Assembly: GCA_900472395.1 (NCBI GenBank)
Contig: UCHV01000029.1
Coordinates: forward strand, 57,302 to 121,301
Direction of reading: 5' to 3'
From: Hyphomicrobiales bacterium
GTDB lineage: Bacteria > Pseudomonadota > Alphaproteobacteria > Rhizobiales > Rhizobiaceae
DNA: 64,000 bases
Part shown: in pieces, positions 36,612 through 45,529 of the stretch
How positions within the stretch are numbered: position 1 is the stretch's first letter
Layout of the letters: each line of letters begins with the position of its first letter
Made by a program: the position numbers and the translations under genes
The notes under the pieces: model-generated
Told to the model about the DNA's origin: nothing
What the model saw: the letters and a program-made list of their open reading frames with translations, nothing else
The model's database searches: none

Positions 36612-37580
36612 ATGTACAGGTTCGCGCATATTTCCGACATTCACCTGGGTCCGCTTCCGCAGTTAACGTTGCGCGAGCTTTTTTCCAAGCGGATAACCGG
36701 CTTCATCAACTGGCACCGTAACCGGCGAAAGCATTTGCTGGTCAATACGCTGGACCTGCTGTTGAGCGATATTCGGGCTCACCACCCCGATCACCTGATG
36801 ATCACCGGCGACCTCGTCAATCTTGCGACCGAGATCGAAATCCGGCTTGCGGGCGAATGGCTGGAAAGCGTCGGAGAGCCTCTGGCCACCACCGTCGTGC
36901 CCGGAAACCACGATGCCTACGTACCTGGCGCGCACGATAAATCGGTCAAGCGCTGGTATCCGTTCATCGCCGGTGACGATAGCCCGAAGAACTGGCCGGA
37001 CGACGACCACGTTTTTCCGACCTATCGCCAACGCGGGCCAATCGCCATCATCGGCTGTTCCACCTCGCTGGCCACGCCACCCTTTTCCGCCACCGGCTTT
37101 TTCAGTTCCCGCCAGGCGCGTGAAACCGTGGAGCTTTTGAAAAAGGCCGGTGAGGACGGCCTGTTCCGTGTGGTGCTGATCCACCATCCCCCGATTCGCG
37201 GTGCCGCCGCCCGCCACAAGCGCATGATCGGCATCCGTCGTTTCAACGCCGCCATGTCGATGGGCGGCGCCGAATTGATCCTGCACGGACATACACACCT
37301 CGACACCGTCCATTTCCTGAAAACGCATAGTGGCGGGCAGATCCCCGTCGTGGGTATCGCATCCGCATCGCAGGGTCCCGGCGGCCACAAGCCGCGCGCG
37401 GCCTACAATCTCTTTACGCTCACAGGCGAACCCGGAGCCTGGAACCTCATTTGCGAACGTCATGGCCTGACCGAAACCGCGGATGCGATCGCACTTGATC
37501 ATACGCGCCTGTTTTATGGCCATGATCCACGCGAAACGCCGATACCCATGCCGCAAGTGGTGCCGTTGCCATCGTCATGA
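36612..37580 (+). CDS. Calcineurin-like metallophosphoesterase
   Basis: 322 residues with the five metal-binding blocks of the superfamily: FAHISDIHLG, MITGDLVNLA, VVPGNHDAY, IHHPPIRG and LHGHTHLDT. Cytoplasmic phosphodiesterase or phosphatase with unknown substrate; some relatives cleave UDP-diacylglucosamine or cAMP. The ATG at 36612 is used because similarity begins at MYRFAHISD; the frame extends 10 codons upstream. It precedes the ECF sigma factor gene by 85 bp. Confidence 0.88.
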   Translation: MYRFAHISDIHLGPLPQLTLRELFSKRITGFINWHRNRRKHLLVNTLDLLLSDIRAHHPDHLMITGDLVNLATEIEIRLAGEWLESVGEPLATTVVPGNHDAYVPGAHDKSVKRWYPFIAGDDSPKNWPDDDHVFPTYRQRGPIAIIGCSTSLATPPFSATGFFSSRQARETVELLKKAGEDGLFRVVLIHHPPIRGAAARHKRMIGIRRFNAAMSMGGAELILHGHTHLDTVHFLKTHSGGQIPVVGIASASQGPGGHKPRAAYNLFTLTGEPGAWNLICERHGLTETADAIALDHTRLFYGHDPRETPIPMPQVVPLPSS

Positions 37581-37665
37581 CAGCCTGGCGAAAGCCAGAG
37601 ATGTTTTAAATCGCAAATTCTCCCCATTCGCATGCCAGCCTGCCACTCCAACGCATCGGACGGAC

Positions 37666-38130
37666 ATGACACTGCAGCCGGATCATACAGATATCAGACG
37701 CGACCTCGTTTCGCTTTTGCCGAGGCTTCGGCGTTTTGCGCTGGCAGTCTGCGAGCAGCCCGATATCGTCGATGAACTGGTGGGTGACGCTTGCCTTCAG
37801 GCCGTGCTGAAGGCTCCTCAATTCGATAATGGCAGTCGGCTTGAAAGCTGGGCATTCGCGCTCATCCAGTCGGTCTGGATGGACCAGCCGAAAAAGCGGA
37901 CCTCGTCCGGCGAAGACACCGGCAGCAACGGCTTTACCGGTTACCACGCCATACTCGGCCTGCCGCAAGGCATTGCGGCAAGCTTCCTGCTCGTTTGCGT
38001 GGAAGATCACTCCTACGCCGAAGCCGCCTCCATTCTCGGCATTCCACCCGAAGCGGTAGCCGCCAATGTGGTTGCCGCCCGCGTGCATTTTGCGCACCAG
38101 ATCGCCGATAGCGCCGAGCGGAGAGCCTGA
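37666..38130 (+). CDS. ECF-type RNA polymerase sigma factor
   Basis: 154 residues, the short two-region layout of ECF factors. Region 2 is LRRFALAVCEQPDIVDELVGDACL near residue 20 and region 4 is GLPQGIAASFLLVCVEDHSYAEAASILGIPPEAVAANV (in parts: LLVCVEDHSYAEAA, SILGIPPEAV), the helix-turn-helix for -35 recognition. The ATG at 37666 is preferred to distant upstream starts. It is followed after 3 bp by its likely anti-sigma factor. Its target promoters are unknown. Confidence 0.85.
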   Translation: MTLQPDHTDIRRDLVSLLPRLRRFALAVCEQPDIVDELVGDACLQAVLKAPQFDNGSRLESWAFALIQSVWMDQPKKRTSSGEDTGSNGFTGYHAILGLPQGIAASFLLVCVEDHSYAEAASILGIPPEAVAANVVAARVHFAHQIADSAERRA

Positions 38131-38133
38131 CGA

Positions 38134-38967
38134 ATGCCTTCTTCGCACAACATCAACCTGGAATGCCGCCTCTCGGTGGCGCTCGATGGCGAACTCGGCG
38201 ACGCCGACAAGGCCGAAATCGAGGCCCTTCTGGCAGAAAACGGGCAACAGGCGCGCGACATCCAGGAAAACCTGCGCAACGCCAATGCGTTCGGCATCAG
38301 TGCGTTCGACGAGGTTCTGCGCGAGCCGGTGCCGCTGACGCTGGTGCGCACGATCAAGACCGCAACCCCGCCCCGCAAGGCGGTGCGCCTGCCGCAGCCT
38401 CAGCGCCCTTCTCTGGAATTCAAGCCGACGCGTCGGCATGTCATCGTGGGCTGTCTGGCCGTTGCGCTTTTCGCAGGCGGGATCGGCTTCATGATCGGCA
38501 GCAGGCCGCAGATGCAGACCTTCGCGGAACTCGCCATGCCCGTCACCAGCGGCTGGCTGGAAGATATCGCCACCCATCACCGCGTATTTTCCCGTCAGAC
38601 CGATCACCTCGTCGAGGTGTCGGCATCGGATAGCCCGCATCTGGTCGACTGGCTGATGGCCACCACCGGCGTTTCATTCCGGGTACCCAACCTTGCCACC
38701 GACAAGCTCGAATTCCTGGGCGGACGCCTCTTCTCGGCAGCCGGCAAGCCTGTCGGCCAGCTTGTATATCGTGACGAGGACGGCAGCATCATCTCGATCT
38801 GCTTCGCACGCAATCTCGTCGGCAACGACCAGAACATGGCCGAGCAGATCCGCGACGATATCGGCCTGATTGCCTGGCATCGCGACCAGACGGATTACGT
38901 CGTCACCGGCGCGTCCTCGAATGCAAACCTCGACGACATCGCTGCAAAGGTTGCAGGCCAGATCTGA
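38134..38967 (+). CDS. Transmembrane anti-sigma factor for the ECF sigma
   Basis: 277 residues. The N-terminal 90 residues are charged and probably bind the sigma factor (CRLSVALDGELGDADKAEIEALL), a single helix lies near residues 103-122 (HVIVGCLAVALFAGGIGFMI), and the rest is predicted periplasmic (about 150 residues including HHRVFSRQTDHLVEV). The zinc-binding H-x3-C-x2-C motif of ZAS anti-sigma proteins is not apparent, so it is likely of another class. It is co-transcribed with the sigma gene. Confidence 0.82.
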   Translation: MPSSHNINLECRLSVALDGELGDADKAEIEALLAENGQQARDIQENLRNANAFGISAFDEVLREPVPLTLVRTIKTATPPRKAVRLPQPQRPSLEFKPTRRHVIVGCLAVALFAGGIGFMIGSRPQMQTFAELAMPVTSGWLEDIATHHRVFSRQTDHLVEVSASDSPHLVDWLMATTGVSFRVPNLATDKLEFLGGRLFSAAGKPVGQLVYRDEDGSIISICFARNLVGNDQNMAEQIRDDIGLIAWHRDQTDYVVTGASSNANLDDIAAKVAGQI

Positions 38968-38989
38968 GCCGCCAGAAACAATCCCGCAC

Positions 38990-39031
38990 AACAAACGGCC
39001 CGGAATTGCTTCCGGGCCGTTTGTTTTTTCA
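38990..39031. terminator. Bidirectional terminator between the anti-sigma gene and leuA
   Basis: A perfect 16-bp stem (AACAAACGGCCCGGAA at 38990-39005 and its complement at 39010-39025) with loop TTGC and then TTTTTC on the plus strand. It is between the two convergent stops. Confidence 0.85.
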
Positions 39032-39048
39032 AAACCTGTTGCGCGCCA

Positions 39049-40755
39049 TCAGCGCTCGGCAATCACGCGGTTGGCCGCCGAAACGATCGCTTCGAGCGAC
39101 GCCGCCACGATATTGGTGTTCACACCGGCGCCGAACAACTTGCCGCCCGGATGCTGCATCTCGACGTAAGCGATGGCCGACGCATTCGAGCCATGCTGCA
39201 GCGAGTGTTCCGAATAATCGTTTACCGACAGATCCACACCGAGATAGCTCGACAAGGCGTTGATGAAGCCGTCGATAGGGCCGGTTCCCTGACCTTCGAT
39301 CTTTTTCACCACACCATTGTCGGTGATCTCGGCTGAAACGACGCGCACACCCTTGTGATCCATGCCGGCCGGGAAGGTCTGGTGATCGACGAATTTCAGG
39401 CGGCCTTCCGGCTGCTCCACATAACGCTCGATAAAGCGGTCATAGATGCGCCTGGACGACAGCTCCTTCCCCTCTTCGTCGGTGATGCGCTGGATATCCT
39501 CGCGGAACTCCACCTGCAGGTTGCGCGGCAGGTTGATGCCGTAATCCTGTTGCAGGATGTAAGCGATACCGCCCTTGCCCGATTGCGAATTGATGCGGAT
39601 GATCGCCTCGTAGGAACGGCCGACATCCTGCGGATCGATGGGCAGATAGGGCACTTCCCAGACAGGATGGTTGGCGACCTTGATCGCCTTCATGCCCTTG
39701 TTGATCGCATCCTGATGCGAGCCCGAAAACGCCGTGTAGACCAGTTCGCCGACATAAGGGTGACGTTCCGGAATGACCATCTCGTTGGAATATTCGTAGA
39801 CATCCTTGATGCGCTCGATATCCGAGCAATCCAGTTCCGGATCAATGCCTTGCGTGAACATGTTCAAGGCCAGCGTCACGACGTCGACATTGCCGGTTCG
39901 CTCACCATTGCCGAACAGCGTGCCTTCTACACGGTCCGCACCCGCCATCAGCGCCAGTTCGGTCGCGGCGATGCCGGTGCCACGGTCATTGTGCGGATGA
40001 ACCGAAATGATGACGTTTTCGCGGTTGTCGATGTTGCGGCACATCCATTCGATCTGGTCGGCATAGATATTTGGCGTCGCCATTTCGACGGTGGACGGCA
40101 GGTTGAGGATCAGCTTGTTGTCGGCGGTCGGCTTCACGACTTCGATCACCGCGTTGCAGATCTCCAGCGCCACGTCCAGCTCGGTGCCCGTAAAGCTTTC
40201 AGGCGAATATTCGAAACGGTAACCGCCGCCGGCCTTGGCCGCCATGTCGGTGATCATCTTGGCCGCATCGACGGCGATCTGCTTGATGCCGCCCACATCC
40301 TTCGCAAACACGACGCGGCGCTGCAATTCCGAGGTCGAATTGTAGAAGTGGATGATCGGCTTGTGCGCACCTTCCAGCGATTCGAACGTGCGGGTGATCA
40401 GTTCCGGGCGGCACTGCACCAGCACCTGCAAGGACACGTCCTCCGGCACGCCGCCCTCTTCCACACACCAGCGGGCGAAATCGAAATCGGTCTGGGAGGC
40501 GGACGGGAAACCGATCTCGATTTCCTTGAAGCCCATGTCCAGCAACAGCTTGAACATGCGGGCCTTGCGGTCATGGCCCATCGGGTTCACCAGCGACTGG
40601 TTGCCGTCGCGCAGATCGACCGAACACCAGATCGGCGCCTTCTCGATGGTCTTCGAGGGCCATGTGCGGTCGGGAATGTTGATGGCCGGGTAAGCGCGAT
40701 ATTTTACGCCTGCCGACTGCATGCCCTTGGTGGATGCGGAAATCTTGCTGTCCAT
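39049..40755 (-). CDS. leuA: 2-isopropylmalate synthase
   Basis: 568 residues, the long form with a C-terminal regulatory domain (as in LeuA type 2). It condenses acetyl-CoA with 2-oxoisovalerate, the first committed step to leucine. The catalytic barrel has CSVDLRDGNQSLVNP (metal-binding D-R) near residue 44 and ISVHPHNDRGTGIA, and the regulatory domain begins near residue 430. The ATG at 40755 has a weak AAGGACGAAG upstream. The 5' region is a leucine-rich leader peptide with hairpins (40869-41075), so expression is likely attenuated. Confidence 0.96.
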   Translation of the reverse strand: MDSKISASTKGMQSAGVKYRAYPAINIPDRTWPSKTIEKAPIWCSVDLRDGNQSLVNPMGHDRKARMFKLLLDMGFKEIEIGFPSASQTDFDFARWCVEEGGVPEDVSLQVLVQCRPELITRTFESLEGAHKPIIHFYNSTSELQRRVVFAKDVGGIKQIAVDAAKMITDMAAKAGGGYRFEYSPESFTGTELDVALEICNAVIEVVKPTADNKLILNLPSTVEMATPNIYADQIEWMCRNIDNRENVIISVHPHNDRGTGIAATELALMAGADRVEGTLFGNGERTGNVDVVTLALNMFTQGIDPELDCSDIERIKDVYEYSNEMVIPERHPYVGELVYTAFSGSHQDAINKGMKAIKVANHPVWEVPYLPIDPQDVGRSYEAIIRINSQSGKGGIAYILQQDYGINLPRNLQVEFREDIQRITDEEGKELSSRRIYDRFIERYVEQPEGRLKFVDHQTFPAGMDHKGVRVVSAEITDNGVVKKIEGQGTGPIDGFINALSSYLGVDLSVNDYSEHSLQHGSNASAIAYVEMQHPGGKLFGAGVNTNIVAASLEAIVSAANRVIAER

Positions 40756-40829
40756 GTCTTCGTCCTTCGCTTGACCCTCCGCAGGAGCAATCTGCTCGAT
40801 GCCACCAACGGCAATCCGACTGCGGATGT

Positions 40830-40915
40830 GGACCTTTATGGTCCGAATTTATGTCTTGGATTTAATGCGAGGAGCTCTTACGCCGGCGGGCTTTGTCGGC
40901 CGCCGGGCGCTCCTC
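40830..40915 (-). promoter_or_regulatory. Hairpins of the leuA leader
   Basis: A large stem has outer arms GAGGAGC/GCTCCTC (40869-40875 with 40909-40915) and inner arms CCGGCGG/CCGCCGG (40883-40889 with 40900-40906). It contains the leader stop codon in its first transcribed arm. A second hairpin GGACC-ATAAA-GGTCC is at 40830-40844. No U-tract follows, so the terminator or ribosome-binding-site sequestration step is unresolved. Confidence 0.55.
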
Positions 40916-41018
40916 AACGGACCCGGCAACCGAGTGTAAGGTCGAGGCTAAGAAGCAAGAGAGGCGCGAAAACCGTCGCCCCGGCAGCGGTGCTGCGGGC
41001 GGCAAAACGGTCAAACAT
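40914..41018 (-). CDS. leuL: Leucine-rich leader peptide of leuA
   Basis: A 34-codon frame in the leuA leader that ends in PLLLLSLDLTLGCRVR, with seven Leu codons among ten (CTC TTG CTT CTT AGC CTC GAC CTT ACA CTC in sequence). Transcription is predicted to start near 41040, which makes an ATG at 41018 the natural start; ATGs at 41039 and 41033 are also in frame. Clustered Leu codons before leucine biosynthesis genes are the hallmark of attenuation. The gene name is used by analogy. No protein function is expected apart from ribosome stalling. Confidence 0.7.
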   Translation of the reverse strand: MFDRFAARSTAAGATVFAPLLLLSLDLTLGCRVR

Positions 41019-41046
41019 GATCGCGCCTGTCATGGTCATAAGCGAA

Positions 41047-41075
41047 TCTATAGCGGCGGGAATGACATGTGGCAA
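41047..41075 (-). promoter_or_regulatory. Predicted promoter of the leuL-leuA transcript
   Basis: On the minus strand TTGCCA (41070-41075) and TATAGA (41047-41052) are separated by exactly 17 bp. It sits between the benE-linked small gene and the leader ORF. Confidence 0.6.
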
Positions 41076-41110
41076 GAACGGCTTTTTGTGTTTTGGTACG
41101 CCAGATCGGC

Positions 41111-41338
41111 CTAGCCGCGCCGCCGCCTCATGAAAACGATGGCGGCCGCCAGCAGGAACCCGAGGGAAAATACACTCCAGACCGCGCCGCCCGCCGTCAG
41201 ATTGGCGCCATCGGGCGTCACGCAACTCGATTGCGAAGCGGCGATACAATCCCGCCAGAACCAGTAGCGATCAGAAAACAGCCAGCCGAAAGCCACACCG
41301 ACCGCCAGGAGGACAAGCGCGGCAAACGATCGCCGCAT
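41111..41338 (-). CDS. Small two-helix membrane protein
   Basis: 75 residues beginning MRRSFAALVLLAVGVAFGWLF, with a second helix VWSVFSLGFLLAAAIVFMRRRRG at the end. The loop between contains FWRDCIAASQSSCVTPDG with two Cys that could form a disulfide on the periplasmic side. Its start ATG shares a base with the benE stop (TGATG), so it is translationally coupled. No family recognised. Confidence 0.65.
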   Translation of the reverse strand: MRRSFAALVLLAVGVAFGWLFSDRYWFWRDCIAASQSSCVTPDGANLTAGGAVWSVFSLGFLLAAAIVFMRRRRG

Positions 41339-42525
41339 CAGCGTTTTCCAAAACCCTTGGTGAAACGCATCAGCCAAAGCACGAACCCACCGGCGACCAG
41401 CCCCCAGAAAGCGCCCGAAATTCCGGCAAAGGTCGTTCCTGAAGCCGTGACCAGAAAAGTGATTGCCGCAGCTTCGCGTGCAGCAGGATCCTGAAAGGCG
41501 GCATGCGCCGCATTCGACAGCGCCCCGATCAATGCAAGCCCCGCCACCGCCTGCAGCAGGATCGGCGGCGCCAGCGAAACGAAGGCGATGATGCCGCCGG
41601 CGATCAGACCCAGCAAGACATATGCGCCGCCACCCACGATCGCCGCCCAGTATCGACGCTTGGGATCGGGATGCGCATCCTCGCTTGCGCACATCGCCGC
41701 CGTGATCGCGGCAAGATTGACCGGCACGCTGCCGAAAAAGGCGATGATGGCAGAAAACACACCGGTCGAGGCAAACAGCGGACCCGGCGGCGGCTCATAA
41801 CCATGCGCCTTCAGAATGGCGATGCCCGGAATGTTCTGCGAGGCCATAGTCACGATGAACAGCGGCAGCGCCACCGAAACGAAACCGTGCCATGTGAAGA
41901 GCGGCGTGACGAATTCCAGCTGCGGGTGGATGGCTGAGCCAACCTGCTGCATCGCATCGGGCGGCAGATCCACACCGAAGATCAGAACCAGAATGAAGGC
42001 TGCCAGTGCTGAAGGCACGGCCCACAGCCGCCAGCGGGTCACCACCAGCATCCATGCCAGCACGATGGGAAGGCCGAACAGCGGATTGAAAGCCACCGCC
42101 TTGACCGGAGCAAGGCAGAGACCGAGCAGGATGCCGGCAAGCATGGCATTGGCAAGCGGCGTCGGGATCAGCCGCACGGCCCGCCCGAAAGGCGGAAACA
42201 GGCCGGTCAGCATGATCAGCAGGCCACAGATGACGAATGCGCCGACGGCGGCGGCAAAACCGCCCTCTATCATGCCGGTCGTCGCCAGAAGTGCGCCGCC
42301 GGGCGTCGTCCACGCCATCATCACCGGCATTTTGTGCCGGAAGGAAAAGAATACGGCAAGCACGGCCTGGGCGACGCAAACCGCCAACAGGGCAGACGCC
42401 ACCTGATCCGGTGTAGCGCCCATGGCGCCAAGCCCCTGCACGATGACGGCAAATGAACTGACGAAGCCGACGAATGCGGTCAGCAGCCCCATCAGCAAGG
42501 CCGGAACGGAAAAATCTTTCAGCAT
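41338..42525 (-). CDS. benE: Benzoate/H+ symporter family protein BenE
   Basis: 395 residues with about twelve helices. It matches BenE/YdcO transporters: SVPALLMGLLTAFVGFVSSFAV at the start, AWTTPGGALLATTGMIEGGFA near residue 75, and NIPGIAILKAHGYEPPPGPLF near residue 230. Related proteins take up benzoate with protons; no ben catabolic genes are nearby, so the substrate is not certain. The ATG at 42525 is used; 28 codons upstream have no similarity. It is coupled to the small membrane protein downstream. Confidence 0.88.
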   Translation of the reverse strand: MLKDFSVPALLMGLLTAFVGFVSSFAVIVQGLGAMGATPDQVASALLAVCVAQAVLAVFFSFRHKMPVMMAWTTPGGALLATTGMIEGGFAAAVGAFVICGLLIMLTGLFPPFGRAVRLIPTPLANAMLAGILLGLCLAPVKAVAFNPLFGLPIVLAWMLVVTRWRLWAVPSALAAFILVLIFGVDLPPDAMQQVGSAIHPQLEFVTPLFTWHGFVSVALPLFIVTMASQNIPGIAILKAHGYEPPPGPLFASTGVFSAIIAFFGSVPVNLAAITAAMCASEDAHPDPKRRYWAAIVGGGAYVLLGLIAGGIIAFVSLAPPILLQAVAGLALIGALSNAAHAAFQDPAAREAAAITFLVTASGTTFAGISGAFWGLVAGGFVLWLMRFTKGFGKR

Positions 42526-42719
42526 CGGGAATGTCCGTATCGAGATGGAGCCAGCAAGGAGCACAGGATTTGGCGCCAGGCAAGTGCGTGTAGAGAGGCT
42601 CAGGTACACGACGGGACTAAAAGGTTGTCCACAGCCTGAAACATGAGGCTTCGCTTATTCATGCAACGTGCCAATTCATAGAAATAAACATCAGAATAAA
42701 TTAAATTCTCTCGTCGATA

Positions 42720-45446
42720 TTGCCGGCATATTTCACGATACGCTGGATGTTTCTATTGCCGTCGCCGCTTAAGTTCAGGACGCTTTTTTCTGTCCGTCTG
42801 CATCATCTCTGGTATTTCCTGCCGACGCTTCTGGTCGTGGCCATCGTGGTCACAGGTTTCGTGCGCGCGGTGCAGGATGAGTATGAGCATTTCATGTCGG
42901 CGCAGCAGCTGGCGGCCTCCGAACAACTGGCGAAGGTTGCAGCCGACCTCGAAACCAATATCCACGGCAACGTCAACCTCATCCATGGTCTGGCAGCGGC
43001 CATTTCGGCCAACCCGTCCATCACTCAAGCGCAGTTTTCAACGCTTGCGGAAAAGATCTTCGCCAATCACTCCCAGCTGAAGAACGTGGCCGGCGCCCCC
43101 GATCTGGTCGTGCGGATGATCTACCCGTATGCGGAGAACAAGCAGATCATCGGCCAGGATTATCAGGCAGATCCCAAGCGGGCCGGTTCGGTTTTCGAAG
43201 CCATCAAGCGCCGCACCGCAACGCTTGCCGGGCCGGTCCGTCTGGTTCAGGGCGGCAGCATGGGATTGTTTGCGCGTTATCCGGTTTTCAACGCGTCAAA
43301 CGGTCATTTCTGGGGCGTGGTTTCCACCGTCATCGACGTCGACCGCCTGTTGCGCGACAGCAATATCGACAGCGAGCGGCAGTCGCTGAATATCAGCATT
43401 TCCCGCCGTCCACATCCCAAGGCCAAGGATGTTTTCTTTGGCGATATCGGCCTGTTCTCGCAGGATACCGTGCGCACGACGATGGAACTGGGTTACGACA
43501 CCTGGTATCTGGCGGCCGTGCCGAAGGCCGGTTGGCAAACCACGCCCCCGCAGATGGGCAGCCTTTACGCGTATTCGGCGCTGATCGGCATCGCCGTCAT
43601 CGCACCCATGATCTGGGTCGGCCTGCTGATGCGTCAGCGCCATGGCCATATCGATACCCTGCAACAGCGCGAGGAAGAGCTGGAAGGCCTGCATCATCGT
43701 CTGGCGCTGGCACTGGACGCGTCGGAAGTCGGCGTGTGGGAATACGAGCCATCCACCAGGCGAATGTTCTGGGATCGTCGCCTCCGCGCTCTTTATTCCG
43801 CGCCGGAAGACAGGGACGTCTTCTCTTACGACGACTGGCGCCGCCGGATTCATCCTGACGACATCGATGCGATGGAGGCGGTAATCCTCAACCGGTCGGA
43901 GAATTCGGTGCCTGCAACACCGGAATTCAGGATCGTCACGCCGGATGGAGAGATCCGCCACATCCGCTCGAACGGCACGTCCTACATGACCCAGAGCGGC
44001 GTCGAGCGACTGGTGGGCGCCAATTGGGACGTTACCCGCGACATCACGCTGCAGATGGAATTGCGCGATGCCCGCACCCGCGCGGAAAATCAGAACGAGC
44101 AGTTGCGCGCAACCCGCCGCACGCTCGAACACCAGTCGCTGCACGACGCCTTGACCGGGCTCCCGAACCGCCGGTTCCTCGACCAGTTCATGGATGCCTC
44201 CGGTTCGCCCTCCCCCAACCATCGGCTGGCCTTCATCCATTTCGACATGGACCGCTTCAAGGAAGTCAACGATACGCTGGGCCACGCGGCCGGCGACGAA
44301 GTTCTGCGCCAGGCAACCACGCGCCTGCAGACCCTTCTCCATGGTGATGAATTCGCCTCGCGCATCGGCGGCGATGAATTCGTTCTCGTCACCAGCGGCG
44401 CGGAGCCGGAAGAACGCGCGATGGAACTTGGCCGCGCCATCGTCAAGGCCTTGGCAACCCCCATCGTCATCGACGGTCACGAATGCCATGTCGGCTGCAG
44501 CGCCGGCGTGGCTGTGCAAACGGCCGCCGGCGAAGATCCGAAACAGCTTTTGATCAATGCCGACGTCGCGCTCTACGAAGCCAAGAAACGTGGCCGTAAC
44601 CGCGCTGAGATTTTTTCGGAAAACCTGCTTGCCGCCGCGATCCACACCAAGCGCACATCAGACGAGTTGCTGGCAGCCATCGAGAACGACCAGATCGTTC
44701 CCTTCTTCCAGCCGCAGTTCGATGCCCGCACGCTGGAGATCGTCGGCGTCGAGGCTTTGGCGCGCTGGCAGCATCCGACCCGCGGCCTGCTGACGCCCGA
44801 CAAGTTCCTCGATATCGCAGAGGGCCTGCATCGGTCGGGCGATATCGATGCGATCATCCTGCAGAAGTCGCTGTTTCAGGCCACCCGCTGGCGCGCCCGC
44901 GATCTCGCCATCCCGCGCGTTTCGGTCAACATTTCAGCCCAGCGCCTGAAGGATGAACATCTGCTTGCGGAAATTTCCAGCCTGTCCATTCCAAAGGGCA
45001 GCCTTTCCTTCGAACTCCTGGAATCGATATCCTTCGATGGCCACGACAAGGCCCTGCGTTCCGTCATCGGGCAATTGAAGGATCTTGGCATCGATATCGA
45101 AATCGACGATTTCGGCTCCGGCCACGCCTCGATCGTCAGCCTGCTCGAACTCGACCCGACGCGCCTCAAGATCGACCGCCGGCTGATCATGCCGCTGGAA
45201 GCCTCGGGCTCCCAGCACAGGCTGGTGGCTTCGATCATCGAGATCGGCCGCAGCCAGGGCATCGAAATCGTCGCGGAAGGCGTCGAGACCACCGCGCATG
45301 TGGAAATCCTGCGCAACCTCGGCTGCCACGTCCTGCAGGGTTATGCGTTCGCCAAACCGATGTGCGCGGAATCTTTGGTGGAATTTGCCGAAAACTGGCA
45401 ATCCGAGCGCGGCGATCTGTTTACCAAGGTCCGCCAGTCCGCCTGA
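42720..45446 (+). CDS. CHASE-PAS-GGDEF-EAL cyclic-di-GMP enzyme
   Basis: 908 residues. Helix 1 near residues 28-48, a CHASE-type periplasmic sensor to about residue 260, helix 2 (AYSALIGIAVIAPMIWVGLLM) near 282, PAS near 325-440, GGDEF from about 485 with RIGGDEF (GGDEF at residues 550-554), and EAL with VEALARWQHP (EAL at 678-680) plus IDDFGSGHAS and EGVETTAHVE. Both active sites look intact, so it may make and break c-di-GMP. No RxxD inhibitory site precedes GGDEF. The start is uncertain: ATG at 42720 or 42747, neither with a clear ribosome binding site. Confidence 0.9.
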   Translation: MPAYFTIRWMFLLPSPLKFRTLFSVRLHHLWYFLPTLLVVAIVVTGFVRAVQDEYEHFMSAQQLAASEQLAKVAADLETNIHGNVNLIHGLAAAISANPSITQAQFSTLAEKIFANHSQLKNVAGAPDLVVRMIYPYAENKQIIGQDYQADPKRAGSVFEAIKRRTATLAGPVRLVQGGSMGLFARYPVFNASNGHFWGVVSTVIDVDRLLRDSNIDSERQSLNISISRRPHPKAKDVFFGDIGLFSQDTVRTTMELGYDTWYLAAVPKAGWQTTPPQMGSLYAYSALIGIAVIAPMIWVGLLMRQRHGHIDTLQQREEELEGLHHRLALALDASEVGVWEYEPSTRRMFWDRRLRALYSAPEDRDVFSYDDWRRRIHPDDIDAMEAVILNRSENSVPATPEFRIVTPDGEIRHIRSNGTSYMTQSGVERLVGANWDVTRDITLQMELRDARTRAENQNEQLRATRRTLEHQSLHDALTGLPNRRFLDQFMDASGSPSPNHRLAFIHFDMDRFKEVNDTLGHAAGDEVLRQATTRLQTLLHGDEFASRIGGDEFVLVTSGAEPEERAMELGRAIVKALATPIVIDGHECHVGCSAGVAVQTAAGEDPKQLLINADVALYEAKKRGRNRAEIFSENLLAAAIHTKRTSDELLAAIENDQIVPFFQPQFDARTLEIVGVEALARWQHPTRGLLTPDKFLDIAEGLHRSGDIDAIILQKSLFQATRWRARDLAIPRVSVNISAQRLKDEHLLAEISSLSIPKGSLSFELLESISFDGHDKALRSVIGQLKDLGIDIEIDDFGSGHASIVSLLELDPTRLKIDRRLIMPLEASGSQHRLVASIIEIGRSQGIEIVAEGVETTAHVEILRNLGCHVLQGYAFAKPMCAESLVEFAENWQSERGDLFTKVRQSA

Positions 45447-45466
45447 TCAACCGGTTACAGAGCATA

Positions 45467-45505
45467 AAAAATCCCCCGTCAGCAGCACTGACGGGGGATT
45501 TTTTG
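45467..45505. terminator. Bidirectional terminator between the GGDEF-EAL gene and clpP
   Basis: A perfect CCCCCGTCAG/CTGACGGGGG stem with flanking A6T and AT6 tracts between the convergent genes, so it can end transcription from both sides. Confidence 0.9.
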
Positions 45506-45529
45506 ATTTTTCGCTTTATGCAAGCCGGA

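Noticed and set aside
45467..45505. Possible small RNA or regulatory palindrome before clpP
   Set aside because: It is an ordinary bidirectional terminator with A and T tracts between convergent genes.
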